From Alphaproteobacteria bacterium (GTDB taxonomy: Bacteria > Myxococcota_A > UBA796 > UBA2385): a stretch of 64,000 bases of DNA. Position numbers and translations under genes: made by a program. Shown in pieces: positions 22,438 through 31,583 of this stretch (its first letter is position 1; each line of letters starts with the position of its first letter). Below the pieces are notes generated by a model. It did not search any database and was not told the DNA's origin. It was given only the letters and a program-made list of their open reading frames with translations. The stretch covers positions 931,488-995,487 of the forward strand of contig JACKEY010000004.1 of NCBI GenBank assembly GCA_020632755.1, written 5' to 3'.

Positions 22438-24150
22438 ATGCAGCCAGGCACCCGGTTCGGACGGTTCGAGGTCCAGCAGACGCTGGGCCAGGGCGGCATC
22501 GCGATGGTCTACCGGGTCCGGCACGTCCAGCTGGACTCGGTGCTCGCGCTCAAGGTCCTGCGGGTCGGCGAGCCGTCGACCTATCGGCGCCTGCTGCAGG
22601 AAGGCCGGATCCAGGCTCGGCTGAAGCACGAGAACGTGGTGCAGGTGCTCGACGTGGTCGAGCACGAAGGCGGCATCGGCCTGCTGATGGAGTATGTCGA
22701 CGGGTTCTCGCTCGACGACTGCCTGCGCGATGGCGTCATGGACCTGCCCGAGGCGCTGGAGATCTTCGAGCAGGTGCTGGCAGGCGTGGCCGCGGCACAC
22801 GCCCAGGGCGTCACCCATCGCGATCTGAAGCCCGGCAACATCCTGCTCACGACGCGCGGGGATCGGGTCCTGGCCAAGGTCACCGACTTCGGCATCGCCA
22901 AGGTGTTCTCGGACGAAGCGCTCGGCGGCCGCGCCACCCGCGCCGGCGTGACGATGGGCACCCCCGGCTACATGGCGCCCGAGCAGATCATCGACTCCTC
23001 CGCCGTCGATCTGCGCGCCGACATCTTCGCCCTCGGCGCCATCCTCTACGAGATGGTCTCGGGCCACCGCCCCTTCGAGGGCGGCACACCGCTCGACATC
23101 CTCAATGCCACCGCACGGGGGGAGTTCGACCCCCTCGACGAGCTGGTCCCGACCCTCCCCGCCCGTGTCGTGCGCGCCGTGCACCGGGCGCTCGCCCGGG
23201 AGCGCGAAGAGCGCTTCGCGAGCGTCGACGAGCTCGCCGAGGCCCTGTTCGACGACACCTCCTTCCTCCGGCACACCGTCCCTGCGCCACCACCGTCGCT
23301 GTCGGAGTCGATCGACGATCTGCCCACGGACCTCGGCGCCCCGACCCTCGCCCCCCAGACCGAGCTCCCCTCCCAGGAGACCTGGCTCCCCCGGGCCTTC
23401 GGCACGCAGGCCGAGGACACCGAGGAGACCGACGCCCTCGACCTGCCCGAGCCCGCGCGGCCTGCCGGCGAGGGCCTGGGCTACGAGGTGGTCGAGGAGG
23501 AGCGGTCGGCCCGGGACGGCACCCTCGGCGCCCAGGGCTCGGTCGCCCCGAAGGCCGAGGAAGAAGCAGGCGAGACCGGGTCGGACGAGGACGATCCCGA
23601 CAGCGACGTCAACGCGAAGGACGCCGCCGAGATGATGTCGGACCTGCTGTGGTCCTTCCTGCGAGCGACCGCCTGGGGCATCGCGCAGACCGCGCGCTAC
23701 GCCGGCATCCCCATCGTGCTGGTGTTCGCCATCGGCGCCTGGGTGGGCAGCACCACGGCCAGCGAGCTCGAGGCGCTGGCCGACAGCCGGCGCATCGCCG
23801 CGGAGAGCCTGTCGAACGCCATGGACAGCAGCGTGCGACTGGTGCCCGAGGTCATCGCCGGGGGCGGGAACGCCGAGCTGCTGCGTCGCCTGCAGCGCGA
23901 CTACGAGCAGGCCGTCACGCCCGAAGAGAAGGCGGCCGCGGCCCGTGAGCTGTCCACCGCGCTCTCCCAGGAGATCGCCCGCCTGCCGCCGCCCCAGGAC
24001 GAGGACCAGGAACGCCGCCGCAAGGAGATCGGCCTGATCATCAACCGGCTGGACCGCGAGGCGGTCGAGTACGGCGAGGTCAACGAGCGTTACGAGTCGA
24101 TGGCCGGCTCGGCCCGCGGCACCCTCGCCAAGGCGGTGGGCTGGTTCTGA
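22438..24150 (+). CDS. Transmembrane Ser/Thr protein kinase with a LemA-like C-terminal domain
   Basis: A protein of 570 residues. Residues 10-270 are a Hanks-type kinase: Gly loop GQGGIAMVY (17-25), K39, catalytic HRDLKPGN (H127-N134), DFG (150-152) and APE. A long acidic Pro/Glu-rich linker (about 285-410) leads to one membrane helix (about 418-440, GIPIVLVFAIGAWVG). The last 120 residues look like the extracytoplasmic part of LemA: SNAMDSSVRLVPEVIAGG, an AARELSTALSQEI helix and the end motif EVNERYESMAGSARGTLAKAVGWF, here cited only by its ends. Kinase plus LemA in one chain is unusual. The kinase residues are complete, so activity is expected. Substrates are unknown. Confidence 0.8.
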   Translation: MQPGTRFGRFEVQQTLGQGGIAMVYRVRHVQLDSVLALKVLRVGEPSTYRRLLQEGRIQARLKHENVVQVLDVVEHEGGIGLLMEYVDGFSLDDCLRDGVMDLPEALEIFEQVLAGVAAAHAQGVTHRDLKPGNILLTTRGDRVLAKVTDFGIAKVFSDEALGGRATRAGVTMGTPGYMAPEQIIDSSAVDLRADIFALGAILYEMVSGHRPFEGGTPLDILNATARGEFDPLDELVPTLPARVVRAVHRALAREREERFASVDELAEALFDDTSFLRHTVPAPPPSLSESIDDLPTDLGAPTLAPQTELPSQETWLPRAFGTQAEDTEETDALDLPEPARPAGEGLGYEVVEEERSARDGTLGAQGSVAPKAEEEAGETGSDEDDPDSDVNAKDAAEMMSDLLWSFLRATAWGIAQTARYAGIPIVLVFAIGAWVGSTTASELEALADSRRIAAESLSNAMDSSVRLVPEVIAGGGNAELLRRLQRDYEQAVTPEEKAAAARELSTALSQEIARLPPPQDEDQERRRKEIGLIINRLDREAVEYGEVNERYESMAGSARGTLAKAVGWF

Positions 24151-24217
24151 CCGACCCTCGGAGGCGGGCTGCCAGGGCAGGAGAGCCCCGCCCCGGCGGC
24201 AGTGCTACGGTCCCGCC

Positions 24218-24856
24218 ATGCCGCCTGCGTCCTACCGACTCGACGTCGTCTGCGCGAAGCTCATCGAGCGCCTCGAGGGCGCGCGTCCGACCTTCCAGGG
24301 CGATGACGCGCGGGCCGAGGACCGGTTCCGCGCGATCGCCGAAGAGCAGATCGAAGGCGTCATCGTCGAGCACGACGAGATCCTGGGCACGCCCGGCTGG
24401 GGCGCGCTGCTGCGCCGCGAGGTCATGGAGACCTTCCTGCCCCGGTACACCCGGCTGGCGCTCGATCACAACCAGATCGAAGCCGCCGGCTACCACAGCT
24501 GGCGGCGGGGCGACCCCGTCGCGCGGGTGGTCATGACCTTCGTCGCGCTCGGCGGGGCGAGCATGGCCTACCAGCTGACCCACCACCCGCTGTCCCTCGC
24601 GCTGTTCGTCCTGGCGCTGGCGGTGCCCTTCCTGCCGGAGATCCGACGCGGCTGGTACCGCAAGCGATACACGGACCTGCTGCAGGAGGTCATCGACGAC
24701 ATGGGGCGCATCCAGGACAGCCTGGACGGGGCCCCGCCCCGGATGGTGCAGGAGCGCATCCAGCAGGCGCGCGAGCAGGGCTTCACCGAAGAGGTGAGCG
24801 ACGAAGCCCGCGAGCGCGCGCGGCAGGGGGCGGCTGCCCGGGAGCCCCAGGGCTGA
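24218..24856 (+). CDS. Membrane protein, function unknown
   Basis: A protein of 212 residues with two adjacent hydrophobic helices (about residues 108-146: VVMTFVALGGASMAY and LALFVLALAVPFLPEI) between charged helical arms. The N-terminal arm is acidic with several Arg, and the C-terminal arm (DLLQEVIDDMGRIQ to the end) is a long amphipathic helix likely to form a coiled coil. No family recognised. It sits between the kinase-LemA gene and two SPFH genes on the same strand, with gaps of about 65 bases, so it may be part of the same membrane complex. Confidence 0.65.
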   Translation: MPPASYRLDVVCAKLIERLEGARPTFQGDDARAEDRFRAIAEEQIEGVIVEHDEILGTPGWGALLRREVMETFLPRYTRLALDHNQIEAAGYHSWRRGDPVARVVMTFVALGGASMAYQLTHHPLSLALFVLALAVPFLPEIRRGWYRKRYTDLLQEVIDDMGRIQDSLDGAPPRMVQERIQQAREQGFTEEVSDEARERARQGAAAREPQG

Positions 24857-24917
24857 CCGGCGCTCGCGGCCGGACGCGGCGGCATATGCTTGCCGCGTTC
24901 CCCACTGCGGAGGTCCC

Positions 24918-25964
24918 GTGAGCCAGGTCAAGGTCACGCTGCCCGGAGGCGGCTCCGGCCGGTCCCTGTTCAAGCTCGCCGGCGGCGGCGTCGCGCTGCT
25001 GGCCGGCCTGCTGGGCGCGGTCGTGCTCTACGCCATGTTCACGACCGAGGTGAAGGCCGACTCCTTCGCCGTGCGGCAGGTCTTCCTGGGGCCGAACAAG
25101 GGCATCCAGGAAGAGCTGTTCGGGCCCGGGCTGCACTTCGTGATGCCCGGCTACGAGCGGCTGCACGCCTTCCCGCGCAACCTCAAGCTGCTCGAGTTCA
25201 ACGACAACGGCGTCACCGCCAGCGGCGACGCGCTCAACGCGCCCTCGATCCGCATCCAGACGAGCGAGGGCTACCAGGTCACCGTCGACGTCACGATCGC
25301 CTACCGCATCCTCGACCCCTACAAGGTCATCAAGAGCGTCGGCCCGGGCAACCTCTACGAGACCTCGCTGATGATCCCGCGCAGCGACAAGGTGCTCCGC
25401 CAGAAGCTCGGCGAGCTCAACGCCGAGGAGTTCTACCAGGGCTCCCTGCGGCGGGCGAAGGCCGAGGAAGCGCGCAGCCTGCTGGCCGCCGACATCAAGG
25501 AGAGCGGCATCCAGGTCTGGAACGTGATGGTCCGGCACTACACCTACGACAGCCGCTACCAGGAAGCGATCGAGCAGCGGAAGATCCAGGACCAGACGGT
25601 CTTCAAGAACCGCGCCGAGGCGGTCGCCGCGTCCCGCGAGGCCGAGAAGAACCGCGTGCTGGCCGAGGGAAGCGCGCTCATCGAGGTCGAGAAGGAGCGC
25701 GGCCGGGCCGAGGTCAAGAAGATCCGCGCCGACGCGGACCTGTACTACCGGGAGAAGGTCGCCGAGGGCGATCTGCTCGTCGCGTTGGCCGAGGCCGAGG
25801 GCACCCGGCTGGAGAACCAGGCGCTGCAGGCCGCCGGCGCGGGCAACATGGTCGGCCTGAAGATGGCCGACGTGCTCGAGAACGCTGCCGTCATCGTGGT
25901 CCCGACCGACGGCCAGAGCGGGGTCAATCCCCTCGACCTCGACCAGCTGATCCGGGGGTGGTGA
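24918..25964 (+). CDS. SPFH/band-7 membrane protein
   Basis: A protein of 348 residues with a GTG start. One membrane helix (about residues 18-42) is followed by an SPFH domain (residues about 48-225) and a coiled-coil Glu/Ala/Lys tail (RAEAVAASREAEKNRVLAEG), then a short C-terminal end. This is the flotillin/HflK-type plan. Such proteins form large rings that organise membrane zones and regulate proteases such as FtsH. It is followed after 1 base by a second SPFH protein that is a lipoprotein, so the two may form a hetero-oligomer like HflK-HflC, but on opposite membranes or faces. Confidence 0.85.
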   Translation: MSQVKVTLPGGGSGRSLFKLAGGGVALLAGLLGAVVLYAMFTTEVKADSFAVRQVFLGPNKGIQEELFGPGLHFVMPGYERLHAFPRNLKLLEFNDNGVTASGDALNAPSIRIQTSEGYQVTVDVTIAYRILDPYKVIKSVGPGNLYETSLMIPRSDKVLRQKLGELNAEEFYQGSLRRAKAEEARSLLAADIKESGIQVWNVMVRHYTYDSRYQEAIEQRKIQDQTVFKNRAEAVAASREAEKNRVLAEGSALIEVEKERGRAEVKKIRADADLYYREKVAEGDLLVALAEAEGTRLENQALQAAGAGNMVGLKMADVLENAAVIVVPTDGQSGVNPLDLDQLIRGW

Positions 25965-25965
25965 G

Positions 25966-26997
25966 ATGAACCTGCGCACCTGCTTCGTCCTGCCCCTGCT
26001 CGCCGCGCTCGCGGCCGGCTGCACCCCCCACTCCACCGGGTCGACCGAGGTCGGCGTGCGGGTCGCCAAGGTCGGCATCTACGAGCCCCAGGGCGTCGTG
26101 CCCGACCCCTACGCCCCCGGCGCCACCTACTTCTTCCCGCCGGTCATCAACGACTGGTACCTCTACGACACGGCGCTGCAGAACCTGGTCATGAGCGGCG
26201 AGACCAACCAGGGCGATCGCTACGGCGACGACTCGCTGCGCTTCAAGACCATCGACGGCAACGACATCTCGGTCAACGTCACGGTGGCCTGGAGCATCGA
26301 CGCGACCAAGGCGCCGACCCTGCTGCAGTTCGCCGGCCCGGACACGCGGGCGGTGGGCGAGCGACTGGTCCGCCCCGTCAGCCGGACGATCATCCGCGAC
26401 GTGCTCAACAGCCTGGCCAGCGAGCAGTACTACGACGCCGGCATCCGGTTCAAGAAGGCCGAAGAAGCCGCCGCGCTGCTCAACCACTTCCTGAACCCCG
26501 AAGGTGTGCTGGTGAACCAGGTGCTGCTCGGCGAGCACCGGTTCAACGAGCGCTACGAGCAGATCATCAAGGACAAGAAGGTCGCCGAGCAGGACGCGGC
26601 CCGGCTGTCGTCAGAGACCGAAGCCGCCCGCGAGCTGCGCCGTCGCGAGCTCGAGCAGGCCAAGGGCCTGGTCCAGCAGGCGATCGAAGAAGCCACGGGC
26701 GAGTCCCGCAAGAAGCGCATCGACGCCGACGCGATCCACTACGAGCGCGAGCGCCAGGCCGAGGCGATCCTGGCCGAGCAGCGGGCCAAGGCCAAGGGCA
26801 TCGCCGAGCGGGCCAAGGCGCTGTCGGGCAGCGGCGGCCGGAACATCGTGAAGCTCAAGGTGGCCGAAGCCCTGCAGGGCAAGCCGATCGTCTTCGTGCC
26901 GACCCAGGGCATGGATCTGCGCACCACCGACATGAACGAGCTGCTCCAGGCCTACGCCATCACCAACGGCGTGCAGCGCTCGACCGCCGGCCAGTAG
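25966..26997 (+). CDS. SPFH/band-7 domain lipoprotein
   Basis: A protein of 343 residues with a lipobox (LAALAAGC, Cys19) in place of a membrane helix. The SPFH domain spans about residues 28-215 (ISVNVTVAWSIDATKAPTLL, GERLVRPVSRTIIRDVLNSL). A long charged coiled coil (EAARELRRRELEQAKGLVQQ) comes next, then an end with NIVKLKVAEAL. An SPFH protein with a lipid anchor is less common and would face the periplasm. It starts 1 base after the stop of the preceding SPFH gene, so the two are coupled. Confidence 0.8.
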   Translation: MNLRTCFVLPLLAALAAGCTPHSTGSTEVGVRVAKVGIYEPQGVVPDPYAPGATYFFPPVINDWYLYDTALQNLVMSGETNQGDRYGDDSLRFKTIDGNDISVNVTVAWSIDATKAPTLLQFAGPDTRAVGERLVRPVSRTIIRDVLNSLASEQYYDAGIRFKKAEEAAALLNHFLNPEGVLVNQVLLGEHRFNERYEQIIKDKKVAEQDAARLSSETEAARELRRRELEQAKGLVQQAIEEATGESRKKRIDADAIHYERERQAEAILAEQRAKAKGIAERAKALSGSGGRNIVKLKVAEALQGKPIVFVPTQGMDLRTTDMNELLQAYAITNGVQRSTAGQ

Positions 26998-27007
26998 CCC
27001 CGGCAGC

Positions 27008-28552
27008 TCAGGCGTCGGCGTCCTTCTTCGGGATGACGTCGGCGTCGAGGTGCGTCGGCGGGTGCTCGATGCGGTCGGCGTAGATCCACGCCGGCACCTT
27101 GCGCGTCAGGCGGCGGGGGTCCCGGGTCCGGGCGATGGTGCGCTGCCAGGCCCGTCGGCGACCGTGGCGGTCGCCCAGATCGACGGCGACGGGCGTCTCC
27201 AGGAAGAAGCCATCCTCGTCGGTGATCAGCAGGACGCGGGGGCGGTCGAGGGGGGTGAGCCCGGCACCCGGACCGAGCACGATGGCCTGCTCGCCCGTGT
27301 CCAGCTCGACCAGCGAGCCCGTCGGGAACCGGCCGATGATGCGGACCAGCGAGCGCACCAGCACCTCGTCCAGGCGCTCGCCGGCCTTGCGGCGCAGCAG
27401 CTGCTTGACCGCCTGGTCGGGTGGCCAGCCCTGCCGGTGCGGGCGGTCGGCGCACAGGGCGTCGAAGACGTCGGCCACGGCGACGATGCGACTGAACAGG
27501 TGGGGGCGCTGGCCGGGGACCGGGTAGCCGTCGCTGCCGTCCGCGCTCAGGTGGTGCTCGGCGGCGACCACGGCGCGGTCGATGCTGCCGGGGGTGAAGC
27601 CGTAGGCCCGCAGCAGGTGCGTGAACCCCAGCAGCGGGTGGCGCTGCACCTGGTCGCGCTCGGTCGGGGTGAGGGGACGCGGGGCCTCGAAGAGGGTCGT
27701 GTCGACCAGCGCCTCGCCGATGTTGTGTCCGAGCGCGGCGACGCCCAGGCGGACCAGCTCGCGGCGAGGGAGGTCCAGGGACCGGCCGATGCACAGGCTG
27801 TAGATGGTGACCATGAGGTCGTGGGCGCTGCCGGACAGGCTGGGGTCCCGCAGGGCGGTGAGCGCGAGCAGGTCCTCCAGGTCGCCCTCGGCGAGCTGGA
27901 CCAGGCTGAGCACCAGGGCGCGCTGCCGGCGGCGGGCGTACAGGTCGAGCTTGGACAGCCGGCCGCGGTCGACCACGACCAGCCCCTCCTCGAACAGGGC
28001 GATGGCTTCCTCCCGCTTCTCCTCGCGGCGGCTGCGGGCGCGATCGGAGTCGCTCGGGAGGGGGAGGAGCTTGATCCCGGGGAGGGCCTCGGCCACGACG
28101 TCGTCCACGTCGCGGCGCAGCAGGCGGCCGAGGGAGAGCAGGGTCGACTCCTGGACCTCGCCCTCCAGCACCAGGCCCCGCGCCTTCAGCCCGGCGAGGC
28201 GATCGGTGAACAGCAGCGCGGCTTCCCAGGACTGCCGGGTGGCGCGCAGCCAGACGCCGTTGACGAAGGCGTGGCCCTCGGCGAAGACGAAGGCGAGATC
28301 CTGTTCGGTCTCGTGCAGGGCGGCGAGGTCGGCGGCGATCCGGTCCAGCAGCCGGCGCACGGCGGCGTTGCTGGCTTCGTGCACGCGCAGGGTGCGGCCG
28401 AGGGCGTCGAGGTGCACGATCAGCTCGCGGGCGTGCTGCACGACCCGCTTGCGCCGGGCCTGGTCGTCGGTGCGACCACGCAGCTCGGGGGTCGCCAGCT
28501 CGGGCGTCGTCGACGCGGGAGGTGTCGAACCGGTGGGGGGCGGCGTGCTCAT
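27008..28552 (-). CDS. Degenerate HD-GYP domain protein
   Basis: A protein of 514 residues. Residues about 40-230 are a helical N-terminal domain. The HD-GYP-like domain runs from about 230 to 410 with ALGHNIGEALVDTTLFE, RHPLLGFTHLLR, AEHHLSADGSDGYP and SRIVAVADVFDALCADRPHR. The signature HD is replaced by H276-N277, while GYP (342-344) and the later AD-x-x-D region are kept. Loss of the metal-binding Asp makes c-di-GMP hydrolysis doubtful, so it may bind the nucleotide or a partner only. The ATG overlaps the stop of the upstream repeat protein. It is the third gene of an operon with a Ser/Thr kinase. Confidence 0.75.
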   Translation of the reverse strand: MSTPPPTGSTPPASTTPELATPELRGRTDDQARRKRVVQHARELIVHLDALGRTLRVHEASNAAVRRLLDRIAADLAALHETEQDLAFVFAEGHAFVNGVWLRATRQSWEAALLFTDRLAGLKARGLVLEGEVQESTLLSLGRLLRRDVDDVVAEALPGIKLLPLPSDSDRARSRREEKREEAIALFEEGLVVVDRGRLSKLDLYARRRQRALVLSLVQLAEGDLEDLLALTALRDPSLSGSAHDLMVTIYSLCIGRSLDLPRRELVRLGVAALGHNIGEALVDTTLFEAPRPLTPTERDQVQRHPLLGFTHLLRAYGFTPGSIDRAVVAAEHHLSADGSDGYPVPGQRPHLFSRIVAVADVFDALCADRPHRQGWPPDQAVKQLLRRKAGERLDEVLVRSLVRIIGRFPTGSLVELDTGEQAIVLGPGAGLTPLDRPRVLLITDEDGFFLETPVAVDLGDRHGRRRAWQRTIARTRDPRRLTRKVPAWIYADRIEHPPTHLDADVIPKKDADA

Positions 28553-30351
28553 CGGCGCCTCCGGCCCGGGCCACCCGCGTCCATCGCGGCGAGCGCGTCC
28601 TTGCAGGCCTGGCCGCGGGCGCCCACCCAGCTCTTGCTCCCTTCTTCGAGGGCCTGTCGGGCGTCCGCCGAGCCGGTCGCAGCCAGCCCCATCGCGGCGC
28701 AGCGGAGCAGGTCACCGGCCTTCTGCCCGGCGAACAGCCCGACCCGCCGGTCGAGCAGCTGGCGCAGGGGCCCGACCGCGGAGCCCTTCATCACCGTGCC
28801 GAAGGACACGCACAGGCTCTCGGCCAGGTCGTCCTGGCGGGCCATCAGGGCGTCGGCCGACAGGCGTCGCCGGAACCAGTCGGCAGCGGCGGACGGCGGA
28901 GCGGTGGCCAGGGCCAGGGCGGCGGCCTGGCGCACGCGGGGCCGGCGGTCTTCGAGGCAGGCCAGCACGCGGGCGGCTTCGGCGGTGGGGATGCCGGTGT
29001 CGGCGTACCACTGCAGGGTGATCTCGGGGATGCGGCCCGCGGGATGGTCGAGCAGCGCCGGTCGGGCGGCGCGCTCTTCCTCGCCATCGCGGCCGCGGAG
29101 CAGCTGCGCGGCCGGGACCAGCAGCTCGGGGGGCGTGTGCTCGTCCCACAGCCAGCGACGGGCGCGGCGGGCGGCGACCTCGCCGAGGGTGGTGGCCAGC
29201 CAGCGTCCCTGGGCGGCGCTGCCGGTCTCGCCGGCGCCTTCTCCGAAGGCCCACTCGACCAGGGCGCGGATCGCGGCGTCGTCGAGCATCTCGACCAGTC
29301 GATCCACCGCGGCGGGATCCGCGCCCGGTCCTGCCTCGGCCAGCAGGCGGGCGATGGTGATCGGGTGGGTGGCGGTGTCCAGGAAGCGCTCGATGCGGGA
29401 CCGGATCTGCGGGTCCTGGGCGGCGTCGCGCTGGATGGTGGCGGTGTCGATGAGCGCGGCGAGGGCGAAGGCGTCGCGCTGGCGCATCACCTCGGACAGG
29501 GCCCCTTCGGCCATGCGCAGGGCGTCGCCGGGGCGCAGCTCGGCGCGGCGGGCACGGGCCACCCGGAACAGCAGCTCCGAGGCCCGGCGGACCTGGTCCC
29601 CCGGCTGCTCCAGCGCGGCTTCCGAGCGCATCGCCGCCACGGCGTCGGCGTCGTCGGCCAGGGACTCCGCGAACCGCAGCTCCCACTCGCCCGGCGGCAG
29701 CTGCTCCTCGTCCCAGGCGCCGTCTTCTCCCGCGACCACGTCCAGCGCGTCGCCGGCCCGATCCACGGCGCGCACCAGCTCGTCGTCGGGCAGGGCCTGG
29801 GCCGCCCGCTCGGCCGACAGCTCGTCCAGCTCCGGCGTGTCGATGCCCTCGACCAGCGCGCGGACGGCGCTGTGATCCTGGTCGCGCAGGAAGCGCAGCG
29901 CGTCGCCCGAGATCGCCTCGGCCTCCATCAGGGCCGCGACGGCCCGGAACCCGATGCCGTGCATGCGCGCCTGCCACAGGAGGGACTCCATGGTCTCCTC
30001 CTCGTGCTCCGGCAGGGACAGGTTGACCCGCAGCACGTCGAACAACCGGGCGAGCTCCTTGCGGCTGGCCGAGGGGTGGAAGGTGAGCGAGTGGATGCCT
30101 TCCCGGTGCAGCAGGCGGCCCAGCCCCTCCTTGTCCTCGTCCTCGGCGTAGAGCAGCTGGCCCTGCCAGCGCAGCCCGTCGACGCCGGACCGCAGGGACA
30201 CGGACCCGTGCGCCCGCACGGCGCCGGCCAGGGGCTGCCACACGCGGTCGATCGCCTCGCGGGCCTGCGGGTGGTCCACGCCGTACAGCCGCGCCCGCTC
30301 GATCGCCTGGCGGAAGCCCTCGGCGGCCTGACTGACCTGCTCGTCGGCCAC
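28549..30351 (-). CDS. Helical repeat protein (HEAT-like), signalling operon
   Basis: A protein of 600 residues with a GTG start 2 bases after the kinase stop and with a 4-bp overlap onto the HD-GYP-like gene. It lacks a signal peptide and is almost all helix. The C-terminal half (RPRVRQAAALALATAPP, KGSAVGPLRQLLDRRVG, ADARQALEEGSKSW) has the look of HEAT repeats. The first 200 residues (YGVDHPQAREAIDRVWQPLAGAV) resemble the N-terminal region of the HD-GYP protein in style. It may be a scaffold between the kinase and the HD-GYP-like protein. Confidence 0.65.
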   Translation of the reverse strand: MADEQVSQAAEGFRQAIERARLYGVDHPQAREAIDRVWQPLAGAVRAHGSVSLRSGVDGLRWQGQLLYAEDEDKEGLGRLLHREGIHSLTFHPSASRKELARLFDVLRVNLSLPEHEEETMESLLWQARMHGIGFRAVAALMEAEAISGDALRFLRDQDHSAVRALVEGIDTPELDELSAERAAQALPDDELVRAVDRAGDALDVVAGEDGAWDEEQLPPGEWELRFAESLADDADAVAAMRSEAALEQPGDQVRRASELLFRVARARRAELRPGDALRMAEGALSEVMRQRDAFALAALIDTATIQRDAAQDPQIRSRIERFLDTATHPITIARLLAEAGPGADPAAVDRLVEMLDDAAIRALVEWAFGEGAGETGSAAQGRWLATTLGEVAARRARRWLWDEHTPPELLVPAAQLLRGRDGEEERAARPALLDHPAGRIPEITLQWYADTGIPTAEAARVLACLEDRRPRVRQAAALALATAPPSAAADWFRRRLSADALMARQDDLAESLCVSFGTVMKGSAVGPLRQLLDRRVGLFAGQKAGDLLRCAAMGLAATGSADARQALEEGSKSWVGARGQACKDALAAMDAGGPGRRRR

Positions 30352-30353
30352 CG

Positions 30354-31493
30354 TCAGCGGGCCTCCGCGCCGGCCAGGATCTTGTCGACGTAGCGGGCGA
30401 AGTGCGCGTCGAGTAGCCGCAGGCCGGACTCGTAGGCGTAGTCGGACACGTCTTCGAGGAAGTCCAGGGCCGATGCGTAGCGGTCCTCGGGCTCGGCGGC
30501 GAGGCTGCGCAGCAGCACGTCCTCGAGGCCGTCGGGGATGGTGAGGTCGCCGTCCACCAGCTGGCGCGGGTCGAAGGCCAGGATGCGGGCCTCGAACTCG
30601 CGGAAGGACAGGTTGCGCCCGAACAGGGGCTGCATCGTCAGCAGCTCGTAGAAGGTCACGCCCATCGCGAAGATGTCGGACTGCACCGACGCCCTGGCCC
30701 CCCGGTAGATCTCGGGTGCCAGGTACTGCGGCTTGCCCGCCATGCGCAGGCTCTGGACCCCGGACGCGGCGGCGACACCGAAGTCGGCGAGCTTCACCGC
30801 GCCGTGTCGGCTGATCAGGATGTTGCCGGGGCTGATGTCGCGGTGGACGATGCCCAGGTGGTTCCCTTCGGTGTCACGGGCCCGGTGGGCATGGTGCAGA
30901 CCCTGCAGGGTCTCGCGCACCAGGTAGATCAGGTGCCGCAGGGGGATCTCGCCGCCGCGCTCGCGGGTCAGCTGCCGCAGGCTGCGCGCGTCGCAGCCGT
31001 CGATCCACTCCATCGCCATCCACACGCGGTCCCCGGTGCGGCCGACGTCGAGGATCTGCACGATGTTGGGGTGGCGCAGCTGCGCGACGATCTGGGCCTC
31101 GGACAGGATCTGTCGGGTGAACAGCGGGTCGGCCTGGTGCCCGGGGTGCACGACCTTGAGGGCGCAGCGCATGGTGACGCCCGTGTCGCTGACGCGGTCG
31201 GCCAGGTGCACCTCGCCCATGCCGCCGCGGCCCAGGCGCTCGAGCAGCCGGTAGCCGGGCACCAGCGGCGCCTCGCCGGTCTCCAGGGGGTCGCCGAGGT
31301 CGTCCAGGGGACGGCCGCGGGGCCGCTGGTAGGGGTCGCTCGGGATGGTCCCGGTCAGCGGTGCGGGCGGCTCGGGCTGCGCCTCGCCCTCCCAGGCGAA
31401 GGTACTCGGGGCAGTGGCGGGGCTTTCGTCGGAGCCGTGCGGATCCTCGGCCGAAGGCAGCGGGAGGATCGACTCCGTCTTGTCGTGAGGCAT
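30354..31493 (-). CDS. Soluble Ser/Thr protein kinase
   Basis: A protein of 379 residues from ATG 31493. The first 78 residues are a low-complexity acidic/Pro stretch. The kinase domain follows (YRLLERLGRGGMGEVHLAD, ALKVVHPG) with a catalytic loop HRDISPGN (H217-N224), the DISPGN variant that is frequent in myxobacterial kinases, then DFGVAA and APE. Gly loop, Lys and both Asp are present. No membrane helix or sensor domain follows, and the end is SGLRLLDAHFARYVDKILAG. It is the first gene of a three-gene operon with the repeat protein and the degenerate HD-GYP protein. Confidence 0.85.
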   Translation of the reverse strand: MPHDKTESILPLPSAEDPHGSDESPATAPSTFAWEGEAQPEPPAPLTGTIPSDPYQRPRGRPLDDLGDPLETGEAPLVPGYRLLERLGRGGMGEVHLADRVSDTGVTMRCALKVVHPGHQADPLFTRQILSEAQIVAQLRHPNIVQILDVGRTGDRVWMAMEWIDGCDARSLRQLTRERGGEIPLRHLIYLVRETLQGLHHAHRARDTEGNHLGIVHRDISPGNILISRHGAVKLADFGVAAASGVQSLRMAGKPQYLAPEIYRGARASVQSDIFAMGVTFYELLTMQPLFGRNLSFREFEARILAFDPRQLVDGDLTIPDGLEDVLLRSLAAEPEDRYASALDFLEDVSDYAYESGLRLLDAHFARYVDKILAGAEAR

Positions 31494-31583
31494 GTGGGAA
31501 CCCTGTGCGTCCAGAGCGTAGTGGAACCGGGCCGCCGACGCCACGGGGGCGGCCGGGCGTACGACGGGCGTTAGGGCGGAGCG

